This document shows, one piece after another, positions 27,214 through 37,518 of a stretch of DNA of 64,000 nucleotides (the first letter of the stretch is position 1; each line of letters begins with the position of its first letter). This DNA comes from Methylobacterium sp. NMS14P (GTDB lineage Bacteria > Pseudomonadota > Alphaproteobacteria > Rhizobiales > Beijerinckiaceae). The position numbers and the translations under genes are program-made. The notes under the pieces are model-generated. The model did no database searches and was not told the origin of the DNA. It worked only from the letters and a program-made list of their open reading frames with translations. The stretch lies in NCBI RefSeq assembly GCF_028583545.1, contig NZ_CP087106.1, forward strand, positions 2,114,501-2,178,500, in the 5' to 3' direction.

Positions 27214-27795
27214 ATGCCCTCCACCCACGACGCCCTGCCCGACGCCCTGCCCGACGACCTGCCGGTCCCGGTCGACGACGGCGCGGCCGACCATCTCCGC
27301 GGGATGCGCCTGCCCGACGTGGCGCTCACCGCCACCGACGGCCGCACGGTCTCGCTGGCGCGGCTGGCCGACCGGACCGTGGCCTACGCCTACCCGCGCA
27401 CCGGCGAGCCGGGACGGCCGGGCCTGACACCCGACTGGGACGCGATCCCGGGCGCCCGGGGCTGCACGCCGCAGGCCTGCGATTTCCGCGATCACCACGC
27501 CGCGCTGACGGACCGCGGCGTCGCCCAGGTCTTCGGTCTCTCGACCCAGACGAGCGCCTACCAGCGCGAGGCGGCCGAGCGCCTGCGCCTGCCCTTCCCG
27601 CTGCTGGCCGACCCGCACCGGGCCTTCGCGATGGCGGCGCGCCTGCCGGTCTTCGAGGCCGGCGGCCAGGTGCTGCTGCGCCGCCTCACCCTGGTGATCG
27701 ACGACGGCGTCGTGAGCGAGCTGTTCTACCCGGTCTTCCCGCCGGACCGGAGCGCCCGGCAGGTCCTCGACTGGCTCGACGGGGGCGGCGCCTGA
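27214..27795 (+). CDS. Peroxiredoxin, Bcp/AhpC-TSA type
   Basis: A 193-residue thiol peroxidase. The redox motif is GARGCTPQACDFRDH: the first Cys is the peroxidatic residue and the second, five residues on, matches the resolving Cys of Bcp-type enzymes. The N-terminus holds a near-perfect DNA repeat (GACGCCCTGCCC) giving DALPDALPDDLP before the fold, so a later start cannot be excluded, but no good one is seen. No signal peptide, so it acts in the cytoplasm. Confidence 0.85.
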   Translation: MPSTHDALPDALPDDLPVPVDDGAADHLRGMRLPDVALTATDGRTVSLARLADRTVAYAYPRTGEPGRPGLTPDWDAIPGARGCTPQACDFRDHHAALTDRGVAQVFGLSTQTSAYQREAAERLRLPFPLLADPHRAFAMAARLPVFEAGGQVLLRRLTLVIDDGVVSELFYPVFPPDRSARQVLDWLDGGGA

Positions 27796-27799
27796 GGCG

Positions 27800-28441
27800 C
27801 TACTCCTCCTCGGCCTCCGGCTGACGGATGCCGTAGCGGTTCTCCAGGCCCGGATTCGCGCGGCCCTCGCCGCGGTAGCGCGTCGGCGCCTCCCCGGAGG
27901 CCCGGGCCGGGCGCTCGCCGGGCTCGCGCCCGATGCGGCCCGCGAGGCTCGCGAGGTCGACGAACTCGTCGGCCTGCCGCCGCAGCTCGTCGGAGATCAT
28001 CGCCGGCTGGGTCTGGATCGTGGAGATCACCGTCACCTTCACGCCGCGCCGCTGCATCGCCTCGACGAGGGAGCGGAAATCGCCGTCGCCGGAGAACAGG
28101 ATCATGTGGTCGATGTGCGGGCTGAGCTCGAGGGCGTCGATCGCCAGCTCGATGTCCATGTTGCCCTTGTACTTCCGGCGCCCCATCGAGTCCGTGAACT
28201 CCTTCACGGGCTTGGTCACGACGCGGTAGCCGTTGTAGTCGAGCCAGTCGATCAGCGGCCGGATCGAGGAGTATTCCTGGTCCTCGATCATGGCCGTGTA
28301 GTAGAATGCCCGAAGGAGGTTCTCCCGCGACTGAAATTCTTTGAGCAACTTCTTGTAGTCGATGTCGAAACCGAGGGCCTTGGTGGTGGCGTAGAGGTTG
28401 GCGCCGTCGATGAAGATGGCGCTGCGCTGGGTGACTGGCAT
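27800..28441 (-). CDS. NYN-domain (LabA/DUF88-like) putative RNase
   Basis: A 213-residue protein of the NYN/PIN-like fold. The acidic active-site residues are all visible: IFIDGANLY near the N-terminus, KGNMDIELAIDALE in the middle and LFSGDGDFRSLVEA after it. Such proteins are thought to be metal-dependent RNases. The C-terminal 45 residues are polar and low complexity and probably unstructured. It converges on the peroxiredoxin gene with 4 bases between stops. Start ATG 28439-28441. Confidence 0.88.
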   Translation of the reverse strand: MPVTQRSAIFIDGANLYATTKALGFDIDYKKLLKEFQSRENLLRAFYYTAMIEDQEYSSIRPLIDWLDYNGYRVVTKPVKEFTDSMGRRKYKGNMDIELAIDALELSPHIDHMILFSGDGDFRSLVEAMQRRGVKVTVISTIQTQPAMISDELRRQADEFVDLASLAGRIGREPGERPARASGEAPTRYRGEGRANPGLENRYGIRQPEAEEE

Positions 28442-28803
28442 GAACAGGTCAGGTCCCGGAAAATCGTGGGTGACAGGAAATCGTCTGAACAATCGGTCAG
28501 GGTACGCCCGGGGCGAATGGCCGGGACGAACGGCCGAGGACGGTGCTCCGCGATCGCGGCCGCCACGCTCTGCAATCCGGGGTGGGCCGGCGCGGTCGGA
28601 GATCCGCGCGACTGCCGCCCCGGCCGCCGGACCATTCGTTTCAAACGGGTCCGTGTCAAGCAGAGCACGAGATTGTGCGGTCGTGAAAAACTGGATCCGT
28701 GGCCGGGATTAATTGCCCGAGACAGGGATTCATCATGAAAACGGTGGTTTACGGAAGTTGATCCTGTAAACCTCAGATGCGTCGCGCGCCGCGCCCCTCG
28801 GCC
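28442..28803. other. Intergenic region between rsh and the NYN gene
   Basis: About 360 bases with no gene that I can support. The part near 28650-28750 is relatively AT-rich (GTGAAAAACTGG, GATTAATTGCC, ATCATGAAAACGG). It lies downstream of rsh and upstream of the NYN gene, so it may hold the rsh terminator and the NYN promoter. No T-tract hairpin was recognised. Confidence 0.4.
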
Positions 28804-31260
28804 TCAGCCGTTCACGCGCTCGACGCTGTTGACCGGGCGCTTGCCGCGCAATTCGGCGATGATCGCGTTGAGGTGCTGGAGGTCCCAGACCGACAGGTCG
28901 ATGGTGATGTCGGTGAAGTCCTGGGTGCGCCGCTTCATCGAGATGTTGTCGATGTTGCCGTCGTGGTCGGCGATCACCTGGGCGATCTGGGCGAACACCC
29001 CGGGCTCGTTGATCGACTTGAGCGCCAGCCGGGCGGGGAAGCGCTCGCCGCCGAGCGCCTCCGTGTCCCAGCGGACGTCGAGCCAGCGCTCCGGCTCGTT
29101 GTCGAAGGCCGCGAGCGCCGCCGACTGGATCGGGTAGACGGTCACGCCGACGCCGGGGGTCAGGATGCCGACGATCCGGTCGCCCGGGACCGCGCCGCCG
29201 TTCGGCGCGAAGGTCACCGGCAGGTCGCCCGCGAGGCCGCGGATCGGGATGGCGTCGCTGCGATCCGCGTCCTCCCCCTGATTGCCGCCCTCGGCGCCCG
29301 GGAAGGTCAGCCGCATGGTCTGGTCGGAGGAGCGCACGAGCCGGCCGGCGCCGCTGGCGGCGCCCTGCGCGGCGGAGGGCCGGCGCTCGTCGCGGTGGTC
29401 GGGATAGACGGCGCGGACGACGTCGCCCGAGAACATCTCGCCCCGCCCCACGGCGGCGAACACGTCCTCGGTGGTGGCGCGGGCGAGCCGCGGCAGGGCG
29501 CCCCGGAGCTTGTCCTCCGAGAAGGTCTTGGCGGCGCGCTCGAAGGCCCGGTCCAGGATCTGGCGGCCGAGGCCGGCATATTGCCGCCGCACGGCGGTGC
29601 GGGTCGCCCGCCGGATCGCCGCGCGGGCCTTGCCGGTCACCACCAGGGATTCCCAGGCCGCCGGGGGCGAGGCCCCGTCGGAGCGGCTGATCTCGACCTC
29701 GTCGCCGTTGGCGAGTTCGTGCAGCAGCGGCGCCATCCGGCCGTTGATCTTGGCGCCCACCGCGGTGTTGCCGACGTCGGTGTGGACCGCGTAGGCGAAG
29801 TCGATCGGCGTCGCGCCGCGCGGCAGGGCGATCAGCCGGCCCTTCGGGGTGAAGCAGAACACCTGGTCCTGGAACAGCTCCAGCTTGGTGTGCTCCAGGA
29901 ACTCCTCGGGGCTGTCGCCCTCGGCGAGGAGCTCGATGGTCCGGCGCAGCCACTGGTAGGCGCCGCTCTCGGCGGCGAGCCGGGGATGCACGCTGCCCTC
30001 GGCGCGGGCCGGGTCCTTGACCAGCTCGGCGCCGACTTCCTTGTACTGCGCGTGGGCCGCGATGCCGTACTCGGCGATGTCGTCCATGGCGCGGGTGCGG
30101 ATCTGCAGCTCGACGCGCTGGCTCTTCGGGCCGATCACCGTGGTGTGGATCGAGCGGTAATCGTTCTGTTTCGGGGTCGAGATGTAGTCCTTGTACCGGC
30201 CCGGAACCATCGGCCAGCTGGTGTGGACGATGCCGAGCGCCGCGTAGCAGTCCTGCACGGTGTCGACGACCACGCGGAAGCCGAAGATGTCGGAGAGCTG
30301 CTCGAAGGCGACGGACTTGCGCTCCATCTTCGACCAGATCGAGAACGGGCGCTTCTGCCGGCCGCTGACCTCGGCGGTGATGCCCTGCGCGCCGAGCTTC
30401 TCGGTGAGCACCTGCGCGATGGTCTCGACCACGCTCTCGGACTTGGCGGAGAGCCGCGTCAGGCGCTGCGTGATGGTGGCGTAGACCTCCGGCTCCAGGT
30501 TGCGGAAGGCCAGGTCCTCCAGCTCCTCGCGCAGCTCCTGCATGCCCATGCGCCCGGCGAGCGGCGCGTAGATGTCGAGCGTCTCCTGCGCGATGCGGTG
30601 GCGCTTGTCCTCCCGCATGTGCTGGAGGGTCCGCATGTTGTGCAGGCGGTCGGCGAGCTTGACCAGCAGCACGCGGACATCCGCCGCGACCGCGAGCAGC
30701 AGCTTGCGGAAGTTCTCGCCCTGCGCGGCCTGCTTGGAGACGAGGTCGAGGCGCTTGAGCTTGGTCAGGCCGTCGACCAGGGCGCCGATCTCCGGCCCGA
30801 ACAGCCGGCGGATCTCCTCGAGCGTCGCCTCGGTGTCCTCGACGGTGTCGTGCAGGACCGCCGCCACGATGGTGGCGTCGTCGAGGTGGAGGTCCGTCAG
30901 GATCGCCGCGACCTCGAGGGGGTGGGCGAAGAACGGGTCGCCCGAGGCGCGCTTCTGCGTGCCGTGCGCCTGCATCGCGTACACGTAGGCGCGGTTGAGC
31001 AGCGCCTCGTCGGCGGCCGGGTTGTAGCGCTTGACCCGCTCGACGAGCTCGTACTGGCGCATCATCCGCCGGGACGGGACCGGCGCGTCCGGGGCCGTGC
31101 GCGGGGCCGGGATCACGCGCGACGGTTCCGCGGCCGCCGGGACGGCGCTGGCCTCCGGCGGCGGGGCCGCGCCGGGGGCCGGCGGGCCGGCCACGGAACG
31201 AGAGAACCCGGCGTCTCCGCCGGGTCCGGTCTCGGTCAGGTCGCGCGCGTCCAGGCCCAC
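28804..31260 (-). CDS. rsh: Bifunctional (p)ppGpp synthetase/hydrolase (Rsh)
   Basis: This enzyme makes and degrades (p)ppGpp, the stringent-response alarmone. The hydrolase domain has HPLEVAAILTDL, HDTVED and LVKLADRLHNMRTL. The synthetase domain has GRQKRPFSIWSKM, LSDIFGFRVVV and TPKQNDYRSIHT. TGS (LPRGATPIDFAYAVHTDVG) and a C-terminal ACT domain complete the long form. The protein is 818 residues from the GTG at 31258-31260, but known rhizobial homologues start at MMRQYELVERV, here residue 66 (ATG 31063-31065); the Pro/Ala-rich extension may not be translated. rpoZ lies 10 bases upstream, as in many proteobacteria. Confidence 0.95.
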   Translation of the reverse strand: MGLDARDLTETGPGGDAGFSRSVAGPPAPGAAPPPEASAVPAAAEPSRVIPAPRTAPDAPVPSRRMMRQYELVERVKRYNPAADEALLNRAYVYAMQAHGTQKRASGDPFFAHPLEVAAILTDLHLDDATIVAAVLHDTVEDTEATLEEIRRLFGPEIGALVDGLTKLKRLDLVSKQAAQGENFRKLLLAVAADVRVLLVKLADRLHNMRTLQHMREDKRHRIAQETLDIYAPLAGRMGMQELREELEDLAFRNLEPEVYATITQRLTRLSAKSESVVETIAQVLTEKLGAQGITAEVSGRQKRPFSIWSKMERKSVAFEQLSDIFGFRVVVDTVQDCYAALGIVHTSWPMVPGRYKDYISTPKQNDYRSIHTTVIGPKSQRVELQIRTRAMDDIAEYGIAAHAQYKEVGAELVKDPARAEGSVHPRLAAESGAYQWLRRTIELLAEGDSPEEFLEHTKLELFQDQVFCFTPKGRLIALPRGATPIDFAYAVHTDVGNTAVGAKINGRMAPLLHELANGDEVEISRSDGASPPAAWESLVVTGKARAAIRRATRTAVRRQYAGLGRQILDRAFERAAKTFSEDKLRGALPRLARATTEDVFAAVGRGEMFSGDVVRAVYPDHRDERRPSAAQGAASGAGRLVRSSDQTMRLTFPGAEGGNQGEDADRSDAIPIRGLAGDLPVTFAPNGGAVPGDRIVGILTPGVGVTVYPIQSAALAAFDNEPERWLDVRWDTEALGGERFPARLALKSINEPGVFAQIAQVIADHDGNIDNISMKRRTQDFTDITIDLSVWDLQHLNAIIAELRGKRPVNSVERVNG

Positions 31261-31270
31261 GTTTCCAGGC

Positions 31271-31681
31271 TCACTCGCCCTCGTCGTCGGTCTCGACCGG
31301 CGGGGCGAGGTTCTCGAGGCCGCGCAGCAGGTCCTCCTCGCTCATGCGGTCGAACTGGACCGCCGCGTCGTCGCTGGAGGACTGGGGCGCCACCGCGGCG
31401 GCGGCCGGCGAACTCGACAGCAGCGGCACGGTCTCGGCCTCGGGCTCGTCCACCTCGACGTACTTCTGCATCGAGTGGATCAGCTGCTCCTTGAGGTCGT
31501 CGGCCGTGATCGTCTCGTCGCCGATCTCGCGCAGAGCCACGACCGGGTTCTTGTCGCGATCGCGGTCGATGGTCAGCGGGGCGCCGGCGGCCAGGAGGCG
31601 GGCCCGGTGGCTCGCCAGCAGCACCAGCTCGAAGCGGTTCTCGACCTTCTCGATGCAGTCTTCGACGGTGACGCGCGCCAT
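31271..31681 (-). CDS. rpoZ: RNA polymerase omega subunit
   Basis: Omega helps fold and stabilise the beta' subunit and forms part of the ppGpp site of RNA polymerase. The 136-residue protein has the conserved N-terminus [20 protein letters not shown], then the LASHRARLL helix and [10 protein letters not shown]. The acidic C-terminal tail is longer than in E. coli. It precedes rsh by 10 bases; they should form one operon. Confidence 0.95.
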   Translation of the reverse strand: MARVTVEDCIEKVENRFELVLLASHRARLLAAGAPLTIDRDRDKNPVVALREIGDETITADDLKEQLIHSMQKYVEVDEPEAETVPLLSSSPAAAAVAPQSSSDDAAVQFDRMSEEDLLRGLENLAPPVETDDEGE

Positions 31682-32033
31682 GCGGGGCGGCTCCTTGGGC
31701 TTGAGCGACGGGTGATGTCGGGTATGGCGGCACTCTACACCGGATGCCGTTGTGCAACAAGCACAGCGGGTTGCGCAGGGCGCGCGTCCGGCGCGAACCC
31801 GGCGCGCGTCCGGCAGGCGCCCGGCGCGCGTGCCGGTCCGGCCGACCCGGGGCCCGCGGGGACCCTGCGAGGCGCGCCGTCGACGCGCGTCGCGGTGCGG
31901 CGTGGTGCGGCATCATGGTGCGGCGCATTGTTGACACCCGGGGCCGCGGGTGCGAGTGCGCGCGCCATTCCAGAGTCTCGGCCGACACGGGCGGCGTTCG
32001 CGCGCCGCGCGGCGCCGGCGATCAGGACGCAAC
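31682..32033. other. Divergent promoter region between rpoZ and fabD
   Basis: About 350 bases without a supported gene. It is dominated by GC-rich, CGCG-containing repeats (GCGCGCGTCCGGC twice near 31790-31830; GTGCGGC three times near 31900-31920). A TTGACA hexamer at about 31930 could be a -35 element for fabD, but no clear -10 follows. Confidence 0.4.
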
Positions 32034-32978
32034 ATGCGCGCACTCATCTTTCCGGGCCAGGGCAGCCAGGCGGTCGGCATGGCGCGGGACCTCGCGGAGG
32101 CGTTCCCGCAGGCCCGGGCCGTGCTCGACGAGGTCGACGCCGCCCTGGGCCAGAACCTGTCGCGGCTGATGTTCGAGGGGCCGGTCGAGGAACTGACCCT
32201 CACGACCAACGCCCAGCCGGCGCTGATGGCGGCGAGCCTCGCGGTGCTGCGCGTGCTGGAGGCCGAGCGCGGCCTCGACCTCGCCCGCGACGTCGCCTGC
32301 GTGGCCGGCCACTCGCTCGGCGAGTACGCGGCGCTCGCGGCCGCCGGCAGCCTCACCGTCGCGGACGCCGCCAAGCTGCTGCGCCTGCGCGGCGAGGCCA
32401 TGCAGGAGGCCGTCGCGCCGGGCGCCGGCGCCATGGCGGCGCTGATCGGCACCGATCTGGAGGCCGCCCGGTCCGTCGCCGAGGCGGCGGCCGACGAGGC
32501 CGGCGACGGCGCGGTCTGCGACGTCGCCAACGACAACGGCGGCGGCCAGGTGGTGCTCTCCGGCGACCGCCCGGCCGTGGAGCGCGCCGTCGGCATCGCC
32601 ACCGGCCGCGGCATCAAGCGCGCCGTGATGCTCAACGTCTCGGCGCCGTTCCACTGCCGCCTGATGGCCCCGGCCGCCGAGGCCATGGCCCGGGCGCTCG
32701 CCGCCGTCGCCCTGGCGGCCCCGCGCGTCACCCTCTACGCGAACGTCGCGGCCGCCCCGGTCACCGATCCGGAGGCGATCCGCGCGGCCCTGGTCGAGCA
32801 GGTCACCGGTACCGTGCGCTGGCGCGAGAGCGTCGCCGCCATGGCCGCCTCCGGCGTCGACCGGTTCTACGAGCTCGGCGCCGGCAAGGTGCTGACCGGC
32901 CTCGTCAAGCGCATCGCCCCCCAGGCGAGCGCCGCCGCAATCGGCACCCCCGCCGACGTCGCCGCCTTCGCGCTCTGA
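32034..32978 (+). CDS. fabD: Malonyl-CoA:ACP transacylase
   Basis: FabD moves malonyl from CoA to the acyl carrier protein. The 314-residue protein begins with FPGQGSQAVGM and has nucleophile Ser94 in AGHSLGEYAA and the partner His in APFHCRLM. It opens a fatty-acid cluster fabD-fabG-acpP-fabF, all on the plus strand. A 12-mer, CGCTCTGATCCG, is repeated with a 14-bp period across its stop codon. Confidence 0.96.
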   Translation: MRALIFPGQGSQAVGMARDLAEAFPQARAVLDEVDAALGQNLSRLMFEGPVEELTLTTNAQPALMAASLAVLRVLEAERGLDLARDVACVAGHSLGEYAALAAAGSLTVADAAKLLRLRGEAMQEAVAPGAGAMAALIGTDLEAARSVAEAAADEAGDGAVCDVANDNGGGQVVLSGDRPAVERAVGIATGRGIKRAVMLNVSAPFHCRLMAPAAEAMARALAAVALAAPRVTLYANVAAAPVTDPEAIRAALVEQVTGTVRWRESVAAMAASGVDRFYELGAGKVLTGLVKRIAPQASAAAIGTPADVAAFAL

Positions 32979-33008
32979 TCCGCGCGCTCTGATCCGACGG
33001 AGTCCCGC

Positions 33009-33746
33009 ATGTTCGATCTCACCGGCCGCAAGGCCCTCGTCACCGGCGCGACCGGCGGCCTCGGCCAGGCGATCGCCCGGGCCCTGCACGCGCAGGGGGC
33101 CGCCGTGGCGCTCTCGGGCACGCGGCCCGCGGCCCTGGAGGCGCTCGCCGCCGAACTCGGCGAGCGCGCCAGCCCCGTCGCGGCCGACCTGTCCGACAAG
33201 GACTCGGTCGAGGGCCTCGTCCCGGCCGCCGAGGCCGCGATCGGCCCGCTCGACATCCTCGTGAACAATGCCGGCATCACCCGCGACAACCTCTTCATGC
33301 GGATGAAGGACGAGGAGTGGGAGCAGGTGATCGCCGTCAACCTCACCGCCGCCTTCCGCCTGTCGCGGGCCGCCGTGAAGGGCATGATGCGCCGCCGCTC
33401 CGGGCGGATCGTCAACATCGGCTCGGTGGTCGGCAGCACCGGCAATCCCGGCCAGGGCAACTACGCCGCCGCCAAGGCCGGCCTCGTGGGCATGACCAAG
33501 GCCCTCGCCGCCGAGGTCGCGTCGCGGGGAATCACCGTCAACTGCATCGCCCCGGGCTTCATCAGCTCGCCCATGACCGACGCCCTCAACGAGAAGCAGC
33601 GCGAGGGCATCCTCGCCCGCGTGCCCGCCGGGCGGCTCGGCGAGGGGTCGGAGGTCGCGGCGGCCTGCCTCTACCTCGCCTCCGCGGAGGCGGGCTACGT
33701 CACCGGCCACACGCTGCACGTGAATGGCGGGATGGCCATGTACTAG
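33009..33746 (+). CDS. fabG: 3-oxoacyl-ACP reductase
   Basis: FabG uses NADPH to reduce the 3-ketoacyl-ACP in each elongation round. The 245-residue short-chain dehydrogenase has the cofactor motif TGATGGLGQAIA, NNAGITRD, catalytic Ser in IGSVVG and the YAAAK pair. It lies between fabD (30-base gap) and acpP. Confidence 0.97.
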   Translation: MFDLTGRKALVTGATGGLGQAIARALHAQGAAVALSGTRPAALEALAAELGERASPVAADLSDKDSVEGLVPAAEAAIGPLDILVNNAGITRDNLFMRMKDEEWEQVIAVNLTAAFRLSRAAVKGMMRRRSGRIVNIGSVVGSTGNPGQGNYAAAKAGLVGMTKALAAEVASRGITVNCIAPGFISSPMTDALNEKQREGILARVPAGRLGEGSEVAAACLYLASAEAGYVTGHTLHVNGGMAMY

Positions 33747-34078
33747 GGCGCGTATACCGGTTCCCGGCCGGCGGGAACGGCGCGCGAATCACCCCCGCCG
33801 ACACGCAAGTGCCACACCCATGAAGGCTTTCTGAACGGGCCCTCGCCAGGGCGGGAACCCTGTGCTACCACCCCCCGCAGCCGTACAGGGGGTTGACGGT
33901 TCAGCGGGTTTTCAGTCCAAGGCCCTCCGGCGGGGGCGTCCCGGCTCACGCGCCGGTTCACCTCAGAAGCACGCGCGATCGGACACCGGCCCGTCACAAC
34001 AAGCCCGCAAGGGCGCGACGCGGCCACGGCACCACCCCGAGAAGACTGACAGACCAGAAGGACGAGGACGGAAGACCG
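33747..34078. other. fabG-acpP intergenic region
   Basis: A 332-base gap inside the fatty-acid cluster, with no gene seen. It holds CCCCCGCAGCCGTACAGGGGG (a CCCCC/GGGGG inverted repeat near 33873) followed by TTGACGG at about 33892, a possible -35 element. The length suggests that acpP has its own promoter and a long leader. Confidence 0.45.
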
Positions 34079-34318
34079 ATGAGCGATATCGCTGAGCGCG
34101 TGAAGAAGATCGTCGTCGAGCACCTGGGCGTCGAGCCCGAGAAGGTGATCGAGAGCGCCAACTTCATCGACGACCTCGGTGCCGACAGCCTCGACACGGT
34201 CGAGCTGGTCATGGCCTTCGAGGAGGAATTCAACGTCGAGATCCCGGACGACGCTGCCGAGACCATCCAGACGGTCGGCGACGCCGTGAAGTTCCTGGAG
34301 AAGAACTCCGCCGCCTGA
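34079..34318 (+). CDS. acpP: Acyl carrier protein
   Basis: A 79-residue acidic protein that carries acyl chains on a phosphopantetheine arm. The attachment Ser37 is in [13 protein letters not shown]. Length and sequence fit housekeeping ACP of Rhizobiales ([19 protein letters not shown]). It is followed by a stem-loop and then fabF. Confidence 0.98.
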   Translation: MSDIAERVKKIVVEHLGVEPEKVIESANFIDDLGADSLDTVELVMAFEEEFNVEIPDDAAETIQTVGDAVKFLEKNSAA

Positions 34319-34341
34319 GGCGCCGGGGACCGGGTTTGACG

Positions 34342-34374
34342 CGGCGCGGGTGAGGCGAAACAGCCCCCGCGCCG
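34342..34374 (+). terminator. Stem-loop between acpP and fabF
   Basis: CGGCGCGGG at 34342-34350 pairs exactly with CCCGCGCCG at 34366-34374 around a 15-base loop, 23 bases after the acpP stop. The short T-run TTTC follows at about 34381. It could be a partial terminator that sets more acpP than fabF message. Confidence 0.55.
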
Positions 34375-34500
34375 TTACGCGTTTCAAGGCTCGGAGTCGT
34401 GACGGGTCCCGCGGGGACCGATTCTGCCTCCGAGCACGTTAGGACGATGCGCGACCGCGGCGGTGCCGGCGGGGCGGCGCCTCAAGACGGGACAGGGCAC

Positions 34501-35763
<1,263 letters not shown>

Positions 35764-36081
35764 GCGCGTCGTCGTCTCCCGCCGGCACGCGTCGCGGGTC
35801 TTCGGAACGTCGTCCGCAAGTTCTGGCCGCGCGCTGACGTCCGGAATACGGGCTTCGATCTAGCGATCGTGCCCGCGCAGGCACTGGTCCTGATAGTCCG
35901 CGAGCCCGGCTTCGTGCGCGCTGTGAGCGAGACCCCGCGCGCCCTCCTCCTGGCAGACTGCGCAGCAGCCTCGACTAGAGGGGGCGCCTTCGAGGCCCGC
36001 GCGGCGCCCTGGCCCTTCAGGATGAAGCCGTGACCGGGATCCGGATCACGCGCGCCGCGCGGCCCCTGCCCCCGCGTCCGG
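35764..36081. other. Region downstream of fabF and of yidB (convergent genes)
   Basis: About 318 bases. One minus-strand frame at about 35862-35975 reads CCAVCQEEGARGLAHSAHEAG then LADYQDQCLRGHDR and a stop. The composition looks coding, but there is no start codon in frame, so it may be a remnant of a small Cys-containing gene. Nothing else is seen. Confidence 0.35.
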
Positions 36082-36792
36082 CTACCAGCCCTGCCGCTCG
36101 TTCTCCCCCGGCACCCGCCCCTGCGGCGTGAGCGTGTGCACCACCTCCGGCAGCGCCTGGGCGAGCTGCGACAGCAGCGTCTCGCGGTCCAGCCCGGTCT
36201 GGCTCTGAAGGGTGTCCACCGTGTCGGGGCCGAGCGCCCGGGCGAGCTGGTCCGGGGCCACCGGGCGGTTGGTCCCGTGGCCGATCCAGGACTCGATCAC
36301 GTCGCCGAGGCCGCCCTGGCGGAACCGGTCGACCAGCCCGTCGAGGCCGCCGAGATCCCCCTGCCCGTCCGGGGCGGCGCGGCTCGGCGGTGGGGCGCCG
36401 CCGGGGCCGTCGAGCATGCCGGAGAGGTCCGAGAAGTCGCCGGGCGGCAGGGACGGGTCCGCCGGCGCGCCCGGGCCGCCGTCGCGGCGGCCGCCGTACT
36501 GGTCCCAGCCGCCGATGTCGCCGCCGTCGTCGGGGCGGCGCCCGCCGGCATCGGCGGGGTGCTGGCCGGGATCGCGCCCGTAGGGGCCGGCGCCGCCGGA
36601 GCGGTCGGCCTCGGGGCCGGGCTCGCCCCGGTGCCCGCGCCCGAAGATGTCGCCGAAGCCGCCGCTGGCGCCCTTGGCCAGCAGCAGCATCAGCAGCGCC
36701 TTGACCAGGGGCGACATGCCCCCGGAGCCCTGCTTCTGCCCGCCGAACACCTGACCGAGCACGCCGCCGATCGCCGATTCGAGCAGTCCCAT
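36082..36792 (-). CDS. yidB: YidB/DUF937 family protein
   Basis: A 236-residue protein. The N-terminus (MGLLESAIGGVLGQVFGG, then SPLVKALLMLLLAKGASGG) and the C-terminal helical part (RFRQGGLGDVIESWIGHGTNRPV, ALGPDTVDTLQSQTGLDRETLL) match the YidB/DUF937 family of unknown function. In between, residues 50-140 are a Gly/Asp/Pro-rich disordered insert. It is last in a minus-strand row of four genes with two small membrane proteins and a BON/OmpA-like protein. Confidence 0.8.
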   Translation of the reverse strand: MGLLESAIGGVLGQVFGGQKQGSGGMSPLVKALLMLLLAKGASGGFGDIFGRGHRGEPGPEADRSGGAGPYGRDPGQHPADAGGRRPDDGGDIGGWDQYGGRRDGGPGAPADPSLPPGDFSDLSGMLDGPGGAPPPSRAAPDGQGDLGGLDGLVDRFRQGGLGDVIESWIGHGTNRPVAPDQLARALGPDTVDTLQSQTGLDRETLLSQLAQALPEVVHTLTPQGRVPGENERQGW

Positions 36793-36867
36793 GCGCGTCT
36801 CCCCCGTGGGTCCGGGCCGGACAGGCCCGGGCGAACAACAATCCGGGGCGGGCCCGGGTTGCCTCGC

Positions 36868-37068
36868 TCAGCGGGCGGGCGTCGCGAGCGCGGCCTGCGC
36901 GGTGCCGCCGCCGGTGGTGGCATCGGCGGGCTCGACCAGCGGCACCGTCGCGGCCGAGAGGATCAGGCCGGCCAGGAACAGGCCGGTGGCGGCGGCGCCG
37001 GCGCGGGGGCGCGGCAGGCGGACGGCGCGGCGTCGCGCGGGATGGGGACTGTCGACGGTCCTGGACAT
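36868..37068 (-). CDS. Small single-helix membrane protein
   Basis: A 66-residue protein with a basic N-terminus (RRRAVRLPRPR), one hydrophobic helix at about residues 25-45, and a Thr/Ala/Gly-rich tail. It could equally be a signal peptide plus a short mature peptide. ATG at 37066-37068. No family recognised. Confidence 0.5.
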   Translation of the reverse strand: MSRTVDSPHPARRRAVRLPRPRAGAAATGLFLAGLILSAATVPLVEPADATTGGGTAQAALATPAR

Positions 37069-37151
37069 CGCGGCCTCTCCGGTTCGGGGCGGGCCCTCGG
37101 GGCCCTTCTGCCGGAAAAACGCCGACAGGGGGCGGAGAGGTTCCCGCGCCG

Positions 37152-37421
37152 TCAGGTCCGACCGACGAGACGGCGTCCCAGCGCCCCGAGCAGGCAGGCC
37201 GCGCAGTAGACCGGCAGCATCAGGGCCGCGCCGTCGAGCCACAGGCCGGGCAGGCCCGGCACGAACCCGGCGATCGCCGCCGCGGCCACCAGCCCCGCCA
37301 CCACGCAGAGGCCCAGCGAGACGGCGAGCCGGTCCGGCCAGCCGACCAGCGCGCCGACCACGAGGCCGAGCGCGGCCGCCCCGGCGAGCCCGGGCCAGAA
37401 TCCGGCGAGCAGCAGCGTCAC
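37152..37421 (-). CDS. Small multi-helix membrane protein
   Basis: An 89-residue, almost wholly hydrophobic protein with about three transmembrane helices (LLLAGFWPGLAGAAALGLVVGALVG, then LGLCVVAGLVAAAAIAGF, then AALMLPVYCAACLLGAL). The GTG at 37419-37421 was chosen because it directly opens the first helix. It is 97 bases after the BON/OmpA-like gene on the same strand and may be its membrane partner. Function unknown. Confidence 0.6.
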   Translation of the reverse strand: MTLLLAGFWPGLAGAAALGLVVGALVGWPDRLAVSLGLCVVAGLVAAAAIAGFVPGLPGLWLDGAALMLPVYCAACLLGALGRRLVGRT

Positions 37422-37518
37422 GGCCGTCCGGCCTCCCTGCGGGCGCGATGGTGGCGCGCGGATGGGCGCGCTGATGGGCGCGGCCCGGCTGGCGGGCGCG
37501 TGGCGGAGCGGGTGTCCG

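Noticed and set aside
28777..31494. A plus-strand open frame of about 905 codons opposite rsh and rpoZ
   Set aside because: Both rsh and rpoZ on the minus strand are unmistakable; the opposite frame has no motif and its composition mirrors the coding strand.
35862..35975. Minus-strand coding-like segment with several Cys
   Set aside because: The translation looks protein-like at its C-terminal end, but the frame has no start codon and no recognised homologue, so it is noted only as a possible remnant.
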